A DNA stretch of 64,000 bases, from the NCBI RefSeq assembly GCF_009729055.1, contig NZ_CP045484.1:1798001-1862000 (forward strand), read 5' to 3'. Position numbers and translations under genes: made by a program. The stretch comes from Sulfurisphaera ohwakuensis (lineage in GTDB: Archaea; Thermoproteota; Thermoprotei_A; Sulfolobales; Sulfolobaceae). Positions 46,407 to 55,861 of this stretch are shown one piece after another. Numbering within the stretch: the stretch's first letter is position 1; each line of letters begins with the position of its first letter. Below the pieces are notes generated by a model. The model was not told where the DNA came from. It was given only the letters and a program-made list of their open reading frames with translations, and made no database searches.

Positions 46407-47402
46407 TCAAAAATCTAAGTGTAATTTTATAATTTTCTCAGCTTCTTCCTTCAACTTAGGATTTATTTTTGCTTCATTAAGTACTTTCTTAATTTTCTCC
46501 ACTATAACTTCTTTCTCCTCTTTGGAAGAAGTGGCATAGGCCTCGATTAGTGCTTTTAAGTATTCTTCACCAAAAATCTTATCAGTTGTGTACCTAAGTT
46601 CAAAGTACTTTAACTTATCAGTCACCTCAGCGGTTCTAAAGCTGGTGTAATGTTTAGGATCGTAGGTACTTGATCTAACTAAACCCTTATATTTTTCTGG
46701 TCTAACAATCTTACCAACGATAATTACTGCATCCCTGGTTATTTTCTCCTTCTTTACTTTTTCAGCAATATCCCTTAATTCACCTAAAATTATCTTTTGT
46801 TCACCCCACCATGTAGCCTTATATACCACAGCAACTGGAATATCATCAGATATTCCAGCTTCCCTTATTTCTTCAACAACCTTATCGATTACATGAACCC
46901 CAGTATAAATGACAAGTGAAGCCCCCTTATTTAGTAGGGGGGCAAAGTCCTTTATAGAACCTTCCATTGGAACTGAGGCTGAAGCCCTAGTTATTATTAC
47001 GGTTTGAGATACCTTAGGTAATGTTAATTCAATACCTAAAACTGAAGCGGCAGCAATTGCGGCAGTAATTCCGGGGACTAGTTCATAATCTATCCCAGCG
47101 TCTTGTAATGCCCACAGTTCTTCCATCAAAGCACCATATATAGAAAAATCACCGGACTTCAGCCTAGCAACTAATTTTCCTTCCTTCGCTTTTTTTATCA
47201 TAAGATCAGTTATTTCCTCTAGTGTTAGCTCAGCAGTATTCACAATTTCAGCATCTTTCCTAGCCCACTTTAATATTTCTGGGTTTATCAAAGATCCTGC
47301 ATACAAAATTACATCTGCGTCCTCAATGTAATTTTTTGCCTTGACAGTTATTAATTCTGGATCTCCAGGACCAGCACCAATAAAGACTACTTTACCTTTC
47401 AA
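46407..47402 (-). CDS. cbiF: Precorrin-4 C11-methyltransferase (CbiF), with C-terminal extension
   Basis: This 331-residue SAM-dependent methylase begins KVVFIGAGPGDPELITVKAK with the corrin-methylase P-loop, and has LKSGDFSIYGALMEELWAL and LVPGITAAIAAASVLG. The usual length is about 250. Here about 75 extra residues follow (YDPKHYTSFRTAEVTDKLK through a helical KEEAEKIIKLHL end), with no known domain. It is the last gene of the cobalamin operon and overlaps cbiL by 11 bases. Confidence 0.88.
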   Translation of the reverse strand: MKGKVVFIGAGPGDPELITVKAKNYIEDADVILYAGSLINPEILKWARKDAEIVNTAELTLEEITDLMIKKAKEGKLVARLKSGDFSIYGALMEELWALQDAGIDYELVPGITAAIAAASVLGIELTLPKVSQTVIITRASASVPMEGSIKDFAPLLNKGASLVIYTGVHVIDKVVEEIREAGISDDIPVAVVYKATWWGEQKIILGELRDIAEKVKKEKITRDAVIIVGKIVRPEKYKGLVRSSTYDPKHYTSFRTAEVTDKLKYFELRYTTDKIFGEEYLKALIEAYATSSKEEKEVIVEKIKKVLNEAKINPKLKEEAEKIIKLHLDF

Positions 47403-48060
47403 CCTTTTTCACCCCTATTAACATTGAAAAATAATCTCTATCAAAAGTACCATCCCAGGGAACAATTTTCTCCCCTTCTAAATAACACCTTCTGGCATAA
47501 AAAAGCTCATACCCTTCCTTCAAAATCTCTGCTATTTTATCAAGGTTCTCATTTCCTTTAATCACTACAATACTTTCCACCTTATTTTTTACTTCTTGTA
47601 TAAGAGAAATTCTACTTGAAGGTACTATTAATATAGCATCATCACCTAAAGCTAAAGAGAGTTTGAGTTTAGAAGCACATGAAGTAACGGAACTAACACC
47701 GGGAATTAACTCTATTTTATCAAAACAAGAAAGGAATTTTTTTACTCTGAAAAATGTGGAATATAGTGTAGGATCACCTAAAGTAATAAAGGCAGAAACA
47801 TTACCTTTATCTTCACAAATTGTTCTTCCAATTCTTTCAAGCTCTTTTTCGTCTACCTCTTTAGCCATTGGAAATCCTAGCGTTACTATTTTAGCGTCTT
47901 TTTTCCCATAAGCTTGAATAATATTGTAAGATAAACTCCTATTGGTTCCAGTAGAATATGGAACAAAAATAACATCAGCAATTGATAAAATCTTCATTCC
48001 CTTAACTGTTATTAGCTCAGGATCTCCGGGACCTAAACCAATAACATAAAGTTCAGTCAT
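47392..48060 (-). CDS. cbiL: Precorrin-2 C20-methyltransferase (CbiL)
   Basis: This 222-residue methylase has LYVIGLGPGDPELITVKGMK and ITLGDPTLYSTFFRVKKFL, with LIPGVSSVTSCASKL. It methylates the C20 position in ring formation of cobalamin. It overlaps cbiT upstream by 4 bases. Confidence 0.85.
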   Translation of the reverse strand: MTELYVIGLGPGDPELITVKGMKILSIADVIFVPYSTGTNRSLSYNIIQAYGKKDAKIVTLGFPMAKEVDEKELERIGRTICEDKGNVSAFITLGDPTLYSTFFRVKKFLSCFDKIELIPGVSSVTSCASKLKLSLALGDDAILIVPSSRISLIQEVKNKVESIVVIKGNENLDKIAEILKEGYELFYARRCYLEGEKIVPWDGTFDRDYFSMLIGVKKVER

Positions 48061-48635
48061 GGTTTCTCACTGTAAACGATAAAGATCGGATTACGAGAAA
48101 TCATAGCATAACCCTTACTTGTCTTCATACCTTTAGCTATAATGACTTCTATAACCTCAGTCTTATATCCCATTTGATTAAGAGTTGATAAAGCCTTATT
48201 AACGGTCTCTAAAAGGATAGCATCAATAACAATTCTTCCACCGTTCTTCAGCTTTTTATCACTAGAGAGAAGGATTTCTTCAAGTCTCTCAGTACCCCCA
48301 ACAAATATTGCATCAACTTCACTATCTACGTGATCCAAAGCTTCAGGAGCTTCTCCCTCAATGATTACTACATTATTAAGTTTGAATTTTTCCACATTCT
48401 TTCTGGTAAGTTCCACAGCATCTTTATCTTTTTCAATAGCCCAAACTTTACCTTTTTCCCCAACTACTAAGCCAGCCTCAACAGTAACACTTCCAGTCCC
48501 ACTACCTATGTCAATAAATTTAGCACCATCAAATAGCCTTGCCTTTGAAAGAGCTAAAACTCTTATTTCCTCCTTTGTCATCGGTATCTTTTCAACCCTT
48601 ATAAATTCCTCATCCGGTATTCCGGGTAGTCTCAT
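48057..48635 (-). CDS. cbiT: Precorrin-6Y C15-methyltransferase/decarboxylase (CbiT)
   Basis: This 192-residue methylase is of the class I (Rossmann) fold: DIGSGTGSVTVEAGLVVG is the SAM motif and VDAIFVGGTERLEEIL a later conserved part. In the anaerobic pathway it methylates C15 and decarboxylates the C12 acetate, while CbiE methylates C5. CbiT and CbiE are separate genes here. It overlaps cbiD and cbiL. Confidence 0.87.
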   Translation of the reverse strand: MRLPGIPDEEFIRVEKIPMTKEEIRVLALSKARLFDGAKFIDIGSGTGSVTVEAGLVVGEKGKVWAIEKDKDAVELTRKNVEKFKLNNVVIIEGEAPEALDHVDSEVDAIFVGGTERLEEILLSSDKKLKNGGRIVIDAILLETVNKALSTLNQMGYKTEVIEVIIAKGMKTSKGYAMISRNPIFIVYSEKP

Positions 48636-49696
48636 AACTCACCCTCCTCAGCTAAAACTTCTCCTTCTTCAGAAATAATAACTACACCTATTTTCACATC
48701 ATTTTTCACAATCTTCCTTAACCTCTGAAGAACTCTTTTAGCTATTACATTGAAGAGTGTCTTTCTTTCCTCTGGTAAAAGGTATGTAATTGCTTCTGTT
48801 ATAGTAGCAGAGTTAGCTATCTTCTTTATCTTTTCAATGTCTAATTTCGCTAGAACTGCTGCATGGGTTAAAGTTTCTATTCTTGCATCACCATATTTAC
48901 TATGAGTATTCATTAAACCAGATGCAACTTTAGTTATTTTCCCCGGTAAACTAACTAAAACTATATGGGTAAAACCTTGCTCAATTGCTAGCCTTATTGA
49001 ATCACCTACTCTATCGCCTATCTTTACTACATTATCGCCATAACGTTTCCTGGCAAACTCAAAGCTAGTATTACCTGGTGCTAAGATTAACTTCTTCTTC
49101 CCTAAAGCTTTAACAACACATATCTCACTTTTTATGTGCTCAAGATATTCATCATCACTGATAGGATACTCAATACCAGTAGTTCCTAAAATTGAAATAC
49201 CGTTAATAACTCCAACGTCTTTATTCATTGTAAGTTCGGCTATTTTTTCACCATCTGGAACTTCGATCCTAACCTTTACACCATCAGTGGTTACTTCCTT
49301 TATAGCATCTATTATCATTTGTCTTGCTACTGGATTTATCGCTTTTTCACCCACTTCTACTTTAAGTCCTGGTTTAGTAACTACACCTATTCCATTTCCT
49401 CCTTCTACGAAAATTCCAGAATCACACTTTGTACTACAACTAACAATCTTTAATCCATTTAATACATCTGGGTTGTCCCCAGAAAATTTTGTAACTGTAG
49501 CACAGTATTCTTCTCCTCTTCTTTCATAGTTATCGACAGGAATTTCTAGTCTTAGGCCAATTGGAGTTGGAATCGTAACACTTTTAGGAGTTTCATTACG
49601 AAATAAATAGATAACAGAGGCCTTTGCTGATGCCGCAGCAGTAGCCCCGGTTGTTATTCCAAATCTTTTAAGAGTTGAAAGCATTGACATAATCAT
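48632..49696 (-). CDS. cbiD: Cobalt-precorrin-5B C1-methyltransferase (CbiD)
   Basis: This 354-residue enzyme starts with RFGITTGATAAASAKASVIYL and has the CbiD signatures NGIGVVTKPGLKVEVGEKAIN and GISILGTTGIEYPISDDEY. CbiD is specific to the cobalt-early (anaerobic) route, which fits an archaeon. It overlaps cbiH by 29 bases and cbiT by 4. Confidence 0.88.
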   Translation of the reverse strand: MIMSMLSTLKRFGITTGATAAASAKASVIYLFRNETPKSVTIPTPIGLRLEIPVDNYERRGEEYCATVTKFSGDNPDVLNGLKIVSCSTKCDSGIFVEGGNGIGVVTKPGLKVEVGEKAINPVARQMIIDAIKEVTTDGVKVRIEVPDGEKIAELTMNKDVGVINGISILGTTGIEYPISDDEYLEHIKSEICVVKALGKKKLILAPGNTSFEFARKRYGDNVVKIGDRVGDSIRLAIEQGFTHIVLVSLPGKITKVASGLMNTHSKYGDARIETLTHAAVLAKLDIEKIKKIANSATITEAITYLLPEERKTLFNVIAKRVLQRLRKIVKNDVKIGVVIISEEGEVLAEEGEL

Positions 49697-50429
49697 ACCT
49701 CGACGTATAACCTCTTGGAGTTATTATTTTACCATTACATATATATGAACGAGAATTACCAATAATCATCATAGTAACCATATTTATTTTATCAAGATAT
49801 TTTTTCCACTCTAAGAAAGTAGTTACGATAACTTCCTCATTTTCTCTATAAGCACCTTTTACTATACCAACCGGTGTTTCACCTTTTCTGTATTCAGCTA
49901 TTATCTCCATTGCCTTTAAAAGTAAAGGCTTATTTATAGGATTGTAAAGAGCAATTACAAAGTCACCTTCAGCAGCTTTCCTAACTCTATGAAGAATTTC
50001 TTCTGCAGGTACTAAAAGGTCGCTTAAGCTAATCACTGCAAAATCCATTGATAATGGTGAACCTAATCTTGCTGCTGCAGCTAAAGCTGCAGTAACACCT
50101 GGTATAATTTCAAAGTCGACATTAACATTATTGGCACACATCATCTCAAGTGTTGGTGGTGCCATTCCGTAAACCTGAGGATCACCACTAGAAACTAAAG
50201 CAACAGTATGACCCTCTAAAGCTTTCTTTATTGCCATTTTAGCCCTATATAATTCCTCTTTCATCCTTGCTGTGATAACCTCTTTCCCATCGGTTAAATC
50301 CTTAATTAAATCAGCGTAAGTCGTGTATGCAATTATAACGTCACTTTCTTTTATAGCCTCTAGCATTCTTAAAGTCCGGTTTTTTTCATCTCCAGGACCA
50401 ATACCGATTATATAAATTTTACCCGCCAT
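49668..50429 (-). CDS. cbiH: Precorrin-3B C17-methyltransferase (CbiH)
   Basis: This 253-residue corrin methylase has IYIIGIGPGDEKNRTLRMLE, VALVSSGDPQVYGMAPPTLE and IIPGVTAALAAAARLG, the CbiH/CobJ pattern. It carries out ring contraction together with CbiG. The start overlaps the CbiX-CbiC gene by 11 bases. Confidence 0.87.
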   Translation of the reverse strand: MAGKIYIIGIGPGDEKNRTLRMLEAIKESDVIIAYTTYADLIKDLTDGKEVITARMKEELYRAKMAIKKALEGHTVALVSSGDPQVYGMAPPTLEMMCANNVNVDFEIIPGVTAALAAAARLGSPLSMDFAVISLSDLLVPAEEILHRVRKAAEGDFVIALYNPINKPLLLKAMEIIAEYRKGETPVGIVKGAYRENEEVIVTTFLEWKKYLDKINMVTMMIIGNSRSYICNGKIITPRGYTSRYDYVNAFNS

Positions 50430-51471
50430 GACTCCTCACCATTCTAATTAATTCATTTATGATTGAGACTGCTATACTACTACCACCGTAAGTTCCTCTT
50501 AACACTATACATGGTATACCAGATTTTATTAAATCCTCCTTAACCTCAACAGCATTTGTAAATCCTGGTGGAGTGGCAATAACCAAAGGTATCTCTATAC
50601 CTTCTTTCCTTATTTTTAAAACTTCGGCAACAGCTGTTGGAGCGTTTCCAATAACTACAATCTTTGGAGAAGATAAACCAAGTCTTATACCGGCCGCGGT
50701 TCTAGTAATTCTCATTTCCTTAGCTAATTCTGAGGCTTTATCTAGGTAATTTTCAACTTTATTCCATCTTATTCCTGCAGAAACCATCTTTACATCAGTC
50801 AAAATTGAAATACCTGTTTTCAAACTTTCTATTCCAATATCAATTGCATCTTGCGAAATATAGATTTTATCTGCTATATCTATATTACCAGACGCATATA
50901 CTGCTCTGGCTATTATCTCTATTTCTCTACCACCCATGTATGGGAATCGTTCTCTCACTTTTTCCCTAATAAATTTCATTGTCCTTTCCTCTATTTCTTC
51001 TGGGTCTTCTATGTACTCATTTTCTTGTTGAGGAAACGCTGTAAAAACTCTGTAAAAAAGTGCTAATTTAACAAGGTTTGAGTCTGCTAAAGGCTTTGTA
51101 AAATAGACGTTAATTTCTTTACCCTCATAAGTACTCTTAACCCATTTATAAAACTCATTAACACCAAAACTTCCCATAATGTCTTTCGCTACATGATTTC
51201 CCCTTCCCAAAAAAGCTAAAGCAAAGACTATGTGATTAATTCCCTTTGAAAGTAATTCTGAAACAATATTCCTCCAATTAGGTTCAGTATATTCGTTATG
51301 TGATAGAAAAACCGGTACTTCTAACTTTTCTTCTATGTACGTTGCTAGATTTATCATGTCCTCCACAAAAGTATTTCTTCTAGAACCATGAGTGATTATT
51401 ATAATAGCTGAATTATTCACGATATTGGATAGCTTATCCAAATATAAAAATATTTCTAAGAAAAGGAACAA
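50419..51471 (-). CDS. cbiXC: Fused CbiX cobaltochelatase and CbiC methylmutase
   Basis: This 350-residue protein joins two enzymes. Residues about 15-135 are a small CbiX-type sirohydrochlorin cobaltochelatase (AIIIITHGSRRNTFVEDM and ALAFLGRGNHVAKDIMG, with metal-binding His residues). Residues about 150-350 are cobalt-precorrin-8 methylmutase CbiC (EIIARAVYASGNIDIADKI and VIGNAPTAVAEVLKI). The first step of cobalt insertion and the last rearrangement of the ring are thus in one chain. It overlaps cbiE by 16 bases. Confidence 0.85.
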   Translation of the reverse strand: MFLFLEIFLYLDKLSNIVNNSAIIIITHGSRRNTFVEDMINLATYIEEKLEVPVFLSHNEYTEPNWRNIVSELLSKGINHIVFALAFLGRGNHVAKDIMGSFGVNEFYKWVKSTYEGKEINVYFTKPLADSNLVKLALFYRVFTAFPQQENEYIEDPEEIEERTMKFIREKVRERFPYMGGREIEIIARAVYASGNIDIADKIYISQDAIDIGIESLKTGISILTDVKMVSAGIRWNKVENYLDKASELAKEMRITRTAAGIRLGLSSPKIVVIGNAPTAVAEVLKIRKEGIEIPLVIATPPGFTNAVEVKEDLIKSGIPCIVLRGTYGGSSIAVSIINELIRMVRSHGG

Positions 51472-52124
51472 GGAGGAATATAAACTATAGTAAGATCACT
51501 AAATTTCAGATCACGAGTTATAATCTCATCAACATTAAAGTTATATACTTTTTCATCTTGATATGTTAACTTTTCCATTATAGTCAAAGTAATAGAATTA
51601 CAGCCATATTCCCTTAACTTTAGCGCAATCCTTTTAACACCATCTGGATAAGGTTCTGGATTAATTAAAATCCCTCTACCAGTATTCAGAAACTTCTTAA
51701 TTTCATCGTAATTAATTTCCCCCCTAACATGAAAAGTGAGAAAGACTATTTCTGAGAGGTCTTTCCCTATAATATGTAATGCCCTAATTATTGAAGAGAC
51801 CCCTGGTATAATAACTAACTCCACTCTGTTCTCTACACACAATTTCTTCAACTTATTTAACAACTGAAAATCAGAAACAGCAGGATCACCATGATTAAGA
51901 AAAGCTACATTCTCATCCTTAGCTAATTTCATAATCTCGTTAAGTTGTTTCTCCTCTTCTTTATAATTTAGTCTGATTATTCGCTTACTTTGAATGTAAG
52001 AAGAAAAACGCTCTATTACACTTCCCCAGCCAGTAACAACTTCACTATTCTTCAAAATTTCTAATCCCTTAACAGTAATTAAATCTGGGTCACCAGGTCC
52101 AACGCCAATTACATAAAGAGTCAT
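51456..52124 (-). CDS. cbiE: Precorrin-6Y C5-methyltransferase (CbiE)
   Basis: This 222-residue methylase has LYVIGVGPGDPDLITVKGLE, VAFLNHGDPAVSDFQLLNKL and VIIPGVSSIIRALHIIG, which fit the CbiE branch. It overlaps cbiG by 4 bases. Closely related corrin methylases differ little, so the exact step is inferred from the other assigned genes. Confidence 0.8.
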   Translation of the reverse strand: MTLYVIGVGPGDPDLITVKGLEILKNSEVVTGWGSVIERFSSYIQSKRIIRLNYKEEEKQLNEIMKLAKDENVAFLNHGDPAVSDFQLLNKLKKLCVENRVELVIIPGVSSIIRALHIIGKDLSEIVFLTFHVRGEINYDEIKKFLNTGRGILINPEPYPDGVKRIALKLREYGCNSITLTIMEKLTYQDEKVYNFNVDEIITRDLKFSDLTIVYIPPCSFS

Positions 52125-53083
52125 TCAAATCCCGCTATAGCTATAGTTACTTCATTATTATAAGTAATTTTTCTTAAAAGTAATTTAGCCCCTTTACCAC
52201 CGGCTATTAATGCTGAAACTTCTGCAACACCTTTCAGACCAATTTCTTTCAGCTTTTCAGATTGTGGTGATAGACACTCATCACTAAATGCCTCTATTTC
52301 CTCCCTAGTAACCAATCTAAATGCAATTCCAAGTTCGTCAGCAACGATTTTTACTTTTTCTCTAACAGATGAGATAATCTTAACCCTATTTAAGGGTAAA
52401 TTAAGTTTGCTCAAAGTTTCAAGAATACCTTTCTTTATTACGGCTGGATCAGTTTCAATTTTACTACCAATTCCTATAGCAAGTTTATAAGGTTTTAAAT
52501 ATACAGTATTTTCCTCATATCTTTCGGGTTCTTTCTCAACCAGAACTACCTTATAATTACACTCCTCACCTATTACGTACCCATTAACTCCTTCTGGCAA
52601 TTTTTCTAAGCCTTGTACGCAAACCTTTTCCCCTTTTAATAAGGCTGAAGTTACTTTAACTATTTCTTTCACATTGAGTATTTTACAGAATAATTTACGC
52701 GAAAAATCTTCTACACTGGTTACTCCAAAATTTTCACTAGCTGTAGTTATTACTGCTTCCACATCCAACAATTTACTTATTAATAAGGCTAAATCATTTG
52801 CACCCCAATGAGCTCCTAGTATTGGAATAACATATTTTCCAGAATCATCTATTACAATAACTGCCGGATCTACATCTTTACTTTTAGCATAATTACAAAT
52901 AGTTCTAACAGCACCACTTAAAGCCATTGTAAAAACTATAGCATCGTAGCATTTCCATATATACTCAAAGTTAGCCTCAGAATATTTAAAGACATACACT
53001 GGATAGTCTTTTTTTAATACTTCCTTAAGCTTGTCTGCAATATCTTTCTTTGAAGCATAAATGATAGCGATGCCTCTCCACAA
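52121..53083 (-). CDS. cbiG: Cobalt-precorrin-5A hydrolase (CbiG)
   Basis: This 320-residue protein has the N-terminal CbiG domain (VFTMALSGAVRTICNYAKS, PILGAHWGANDLALLIS) and the C-terminal region GIGSKIETDPAVIKKGILET, with KLLLRKITYNNEVTIAIAG at the end. It opens the delta-lactone after ring contraction. It abuts the stop of the Ntn hydrolase gene directly (one base apart). Confidence 0.86.
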   Translation of the reverse strand: MWRGIAIIYASKKDIADKLKEVLKKDYPVYVFKYSEANFEYIWKCYDAIVFTMALSGAVRTICNYAKSKDVDPAVIVIDDSGKYVIPILGAHWGANDLALLISKLLDVEAVITTASENFGVTSVEDFSRKLFCKILNVKEIVKVTSALLKGEKVCVQGLEKLPEGVNGYVIGEECNYKVVLVEKEPERYEENTVYLKPYKLAIGIGSKIETDPAVIKKGILETLSKLNLPLNRVKIISSVREKVKIVADELGIAFRLVTREEIEAFSDECLSPQSEKLKEIGLKGVAEVSALIAGGKGAKLLLRKITYNNEVTIAIAGFE

Positions 53084-53899
53084 TTAGATTTCTCCCTCAA
53101 AAACAAAGACTCTAACTATATTCTTATCCTTTACTCCCCTTGCCATTCCAACAGTGTTATAATAAGCAGTAGCATATCCTTTATAATCTATCCCAATTAA
53201 GCCTACATTACCCTTGCCAAATAATTCAGTAATCTTATTCACAATAGCCCTAACAGAATCCTCTATTGAGAAACCCATGGAAACTAACATATCTACTTCT
53301 TTAGCCGGTAAGATCCTAAGAATAATTTCACCAATACCAGTAGAAGAAACTGCAACTCTAGGAGTTGCATAGTATCCAGCACCAGGTATCGGGGAATCAC
53401 CAACCCTACCGGGTAATTTACCAGAAATTCCTCCAGTACTTGTCCCAGCTACTAAATTACCTTGTTCATCTAAAGCAACAGCACCAACAGTATCTCCACC
53501 ATTATTTCCAATGAATTTAGTTATAGACTTTTCACCCCTTTCGCCAACTAAAAGGACATGTCTACCGTCAAGCATAACTTTTAGTGCTTCTTTTATAGGA
53601 TTTTTAGCCTTGACTGAAGCCACAGCACCTACTTTCCAGCTATTACCATGCATAATTCCAGCATCCATTTCTATTTCTCCTTCAGCATTCTTAACGCTCC
53701 CTATTCCAGCATCAAATACTCCAGAGTCTTCCATATACGCAATAGCCTCAACAACAGCTTCAATAGCACTACCTTTTTTAAACTCTTCATAACCTCGTTC
53801 TAATGCTTTTTTTATCTCCGTAAGTCCTTTTTCATGATCTCTCTTACTCCAATCTCCCGCTCCTCCGTGAACAACTAAAACTGGTTTTGTGTATTTCAT
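53084..53899 (-). CDS. Plant-type asparaginase/isoaspartyl peptidase (Ntn hydrolase)
   Basis: This 271-residue precursor has [17 protein letters not shown] at the N-terminus. The cleavage and nucleophile site is a [16 protein letters not shown] motif, where the Thr becomes the N-terminal nucleophile after self-cleavage, followed by [15 protein letters not shown]. It hydrolyses isoaspartyl peptides or asparagine. It is directly upstream of cbiG with no spacer, so it may be made with the cobalamin operon. No link in chemistry is known. Confidence 0.85.
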   Translation of the reverse strand: MKYTKPVLVVHGGAGDWSKRDHEKGLTEIKKALERGYEEFKKGSAIEAVVEAIAYMEDSGVFDAGIGSVKNAEGEIEMDAGIMHGNSWKVGAVASVKAKNPIKEALKVMLDGRHVLLVGERGEKSITKFIGNNGGDTVGAVALDEQGNLVAGTSTGGISGKLPGRVGDSPIPGAGYYATPRVAVSSTGIGEIILRILPAKEVDMLVSMGFSIEDSVRAIVNKITELFGKGNVGLIGIDYKGYATAYYNTVGMARGVKDKNIVRVFVFEGEI

Positions 53900-53904
53900 A
53901 ATAG

Positions 53905-53942
53905 AAAAAAAGAGTTGAAATAAGAAAAGGTTTTGAAAAAAG
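53905..53942 (-). terminator. T-rich region after the MFS gene
   Basis: Between the MFS stop at 53943 and the asparaginase start at 53899 the minus strand holds T-runs (AACTTTTTTCAAAACC and CTCTTTTTTTCTA), enough for an archaeal terminator and a short new promoter. Confidence 0.4.
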
Positions 53943-55148
53943 TTAACTTATTTTCAATTCATTTACCTTTAAAGTTTCTGGTCCTATAACCAAACCAATT
54001 ATAGCAAGTAAAGCACCAATTGTTAATACTGTTAAGGCTGAATAGTTGACTGGCATTATTTTACCTAATAAAGAGATATAAATTTGAGCAAAACCCGCTA
54101 CAAAGAATGCACCGTTATAGGAAAATCCTACACCAGTAGCCCTACTGTATGTTTTAAACCTTTCAGCCAAATAAGCTGGAGTGATTGCTGAAGGTAGATT
54201 AATTAAGAATCCAAAAGCCGTTATAAGAAAAGTTAGATTAGATGTTGCTGAGTAAAGGTAAAGAAGTACTCCGGCAAATATTGAGAGAATAGAACCTATG
54301 ATAGCCATGCTTTTTCTCCCAATGTAATCTGATAAGAAACCAGAAAGAATCATTGCGGGAATTCCCACTAAGTTCATTATCAGCGCCAGGAAACCATAGA
54401 CTGACGAAGGTAACTTTAACACGTTACCTAAAAATACTGGTACAAATTGAGGACCAGAATAAATCATTAGCCAAAATCCTATCATTACTAAAATTGTTTG
54501 AAATATAGGTCTCAATCCTTGTGATACAGGCTTTTTCTCAGATTTTAGGTAAATTTCTGATTCTGTAACTTTATACCTTATTATTATAGCTAAAATTGCC
54601 GGAAGAATACCTACAAGAAATATTATTCTCCAACCCTCAGTTATTAGAAATGTTGGAGTCTTAGCAAAATAAGTGAAAAGCAAGTCTACTATTACAAAGC
54701 CCACTAATGTACCAGACTGCGTTATGCCTGAAAATAACCCTCTACGAGTAAATATACTTTCCATTGCAAGTGTAAAACTTGATGAAACATCTCCACCTAT
54801 AAAAATTCCCTGAAAAACTCTTAAAATGCTGAGAAGTACTGTAGCCAATACTCCAACTTGATAATATGTAGGAAGAAACGCAGTTAAACCTATTGCTAAG
54901 GAATAGCCTAAAACTGTAATAGTTAAAATTGATTTCCTTCCTCTCCAATCTGCAAAGAGTCCAAAAATTAATGAACCTATTGGTCTAAATACAACAGTAA
55001 ACACTATTGGAAGAACTGCTCCCAATAAACCTAGTGTTGGGTAAAAAAGTTTTCCTAAAATTGTAGATGTTATTACTACAGCTCCTAAATCATAAGAATC
55101 CATTACCCATGATAAATAAGCTCCAAGAAAGTTTATTTTCCAGTTCAT
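53943..55148 (-). CDS. MFS transporter (metabolite:H+ symporter-like)
   Basis: This 401-residue membrane protein has twelve likely spans and MFS motif A-like loops ([14 protein letters not shown] near residue 65 and [14 protein letters not shown] near residue 265). The N-terminal pattern ([20 protein letters not shown]) resembles the sugar/organic-acid symporter branch. The substrate is unknown. It is transcribed alone, divergent from the four-span protein at 55235. Confidence 0.83.
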   Translation of the reverse strand: MNWKINFLGAYLSWVMDSYDLGAVVITSTILGKLFYPTLGLLGAVLPIVFTVVFRPIGSLIFGLFADWRGRKSILTITVLGYSLAIGLTAFLPTYYQVGVLATVLLSILRVFQGIFIGGDVSSSFTLAMESIFTRRGLFSGITQSGTLVGFVIVDLLFTYFAKTPTFLITEGWRIIFLVGILPAILAIIIRYKVTESEIYLKSEKKPVSQGLRPIFQTILVMIGFWLMIYSGPQFVPVFLGNVLKLPSSVYGFLALIMNLVGIPAMILSGFLSDYIGRKSMAIIGSILSIFAGVLLYLYSATSNLTFLITAFGFLINLPSAITPAYLAERFKTYSRATGVGFSYNGAFFVAGFAQIYISLLGKIMPVNYSALTVLTIGALLAIIGLVIGPETLKVNELKIS

Positions 55149-55234
55149 AAATTGAAAATCAAGTTTATATTTTAAAAACTATGTTTTAAGGTATAACGAG
55201 TAGTTTTATTAAGTAATGTTAATTAAAAGATCTC

Positions 55235-55792
55235 ATGTTTGGATTAATTCTTACCATCATATTTCTTGTAATAGATATCATAATTTCTATTTGGAATAGC
55301 TATAATGCTGGAAAAATATACGCCTATAGGAAAGGATTAGGAGGAGTCGTTTATACTTTAGGAGGATTCTTACCAATATCATACGTATTTGTTATAATAG
55401 TTACTGTAATATTCGCCTACTTAGGTTATCTTTCGTTTTCAGATGTGGTTTTCCTTTTAAGCTTTAGCTTCTTGTTTTTTGGCTTAGCAATAGTAATGTG
55501 GGGTGTAATTGCAACAACTTTTTCTTTCATAGCTACAGTAAAGGGGAAGGATTGGAAGGCTGGATTAATTACTGTGTATAATGCATTTGCGACAATTTTT
55601 GACGCTTATGAATATATAACTGGGTTTCTCTCAGCCTGGAAATCGGTAAGAAGAGCCATAGATTCATCAGATTTCTCTATAATAGACGTTATAGCAGTAA
55701 TAGCTATCGCAGTTGGAATAGGATTTGTTATATCTTATGTCGCATTTAAAGAAGGTCTGAAAAGTGAGCAGAAAGTAAGGTATATATTCTGA
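55235..55792 (+). CDS. Four-span membrane protein of unknown function
   Basis: This 185-residue protein has four likely spans (residues about 3-20, 50-75, 80-105, 150-172), with a hydrophilic loop around GKDWKAGLITVYNAFATIFDA. The start is the ATG at 55235. No family is recognised. It lies 69 bases upstream of the KaiC-like gene on the same strand and could share its transcript. Confidence 0.6.
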   Translation: MFGLILTIIFLVIDIIISIWNSYNAGKIYAYRKGLGGVVYTLGGFLPISYVFVIIVTVIFAYLGYLSFSDVVFLLSFSFLFFGLAIVMWGVIATTFSFIATVKGKDWKAGLITVYNAFATIFDAYEYITGFLSAWKSVRRAIDSSDFSIIDVIAVIAIAVGIGFVISYVAFKEGLKSEQKVRYIF

Positions 55793-55861
55793 TTTCGAGA
55801 ACATATAAAAATCAGATTTAGCTAGTTTAATTTTATTAGTTTCTCATTTAATCTTTAACTA

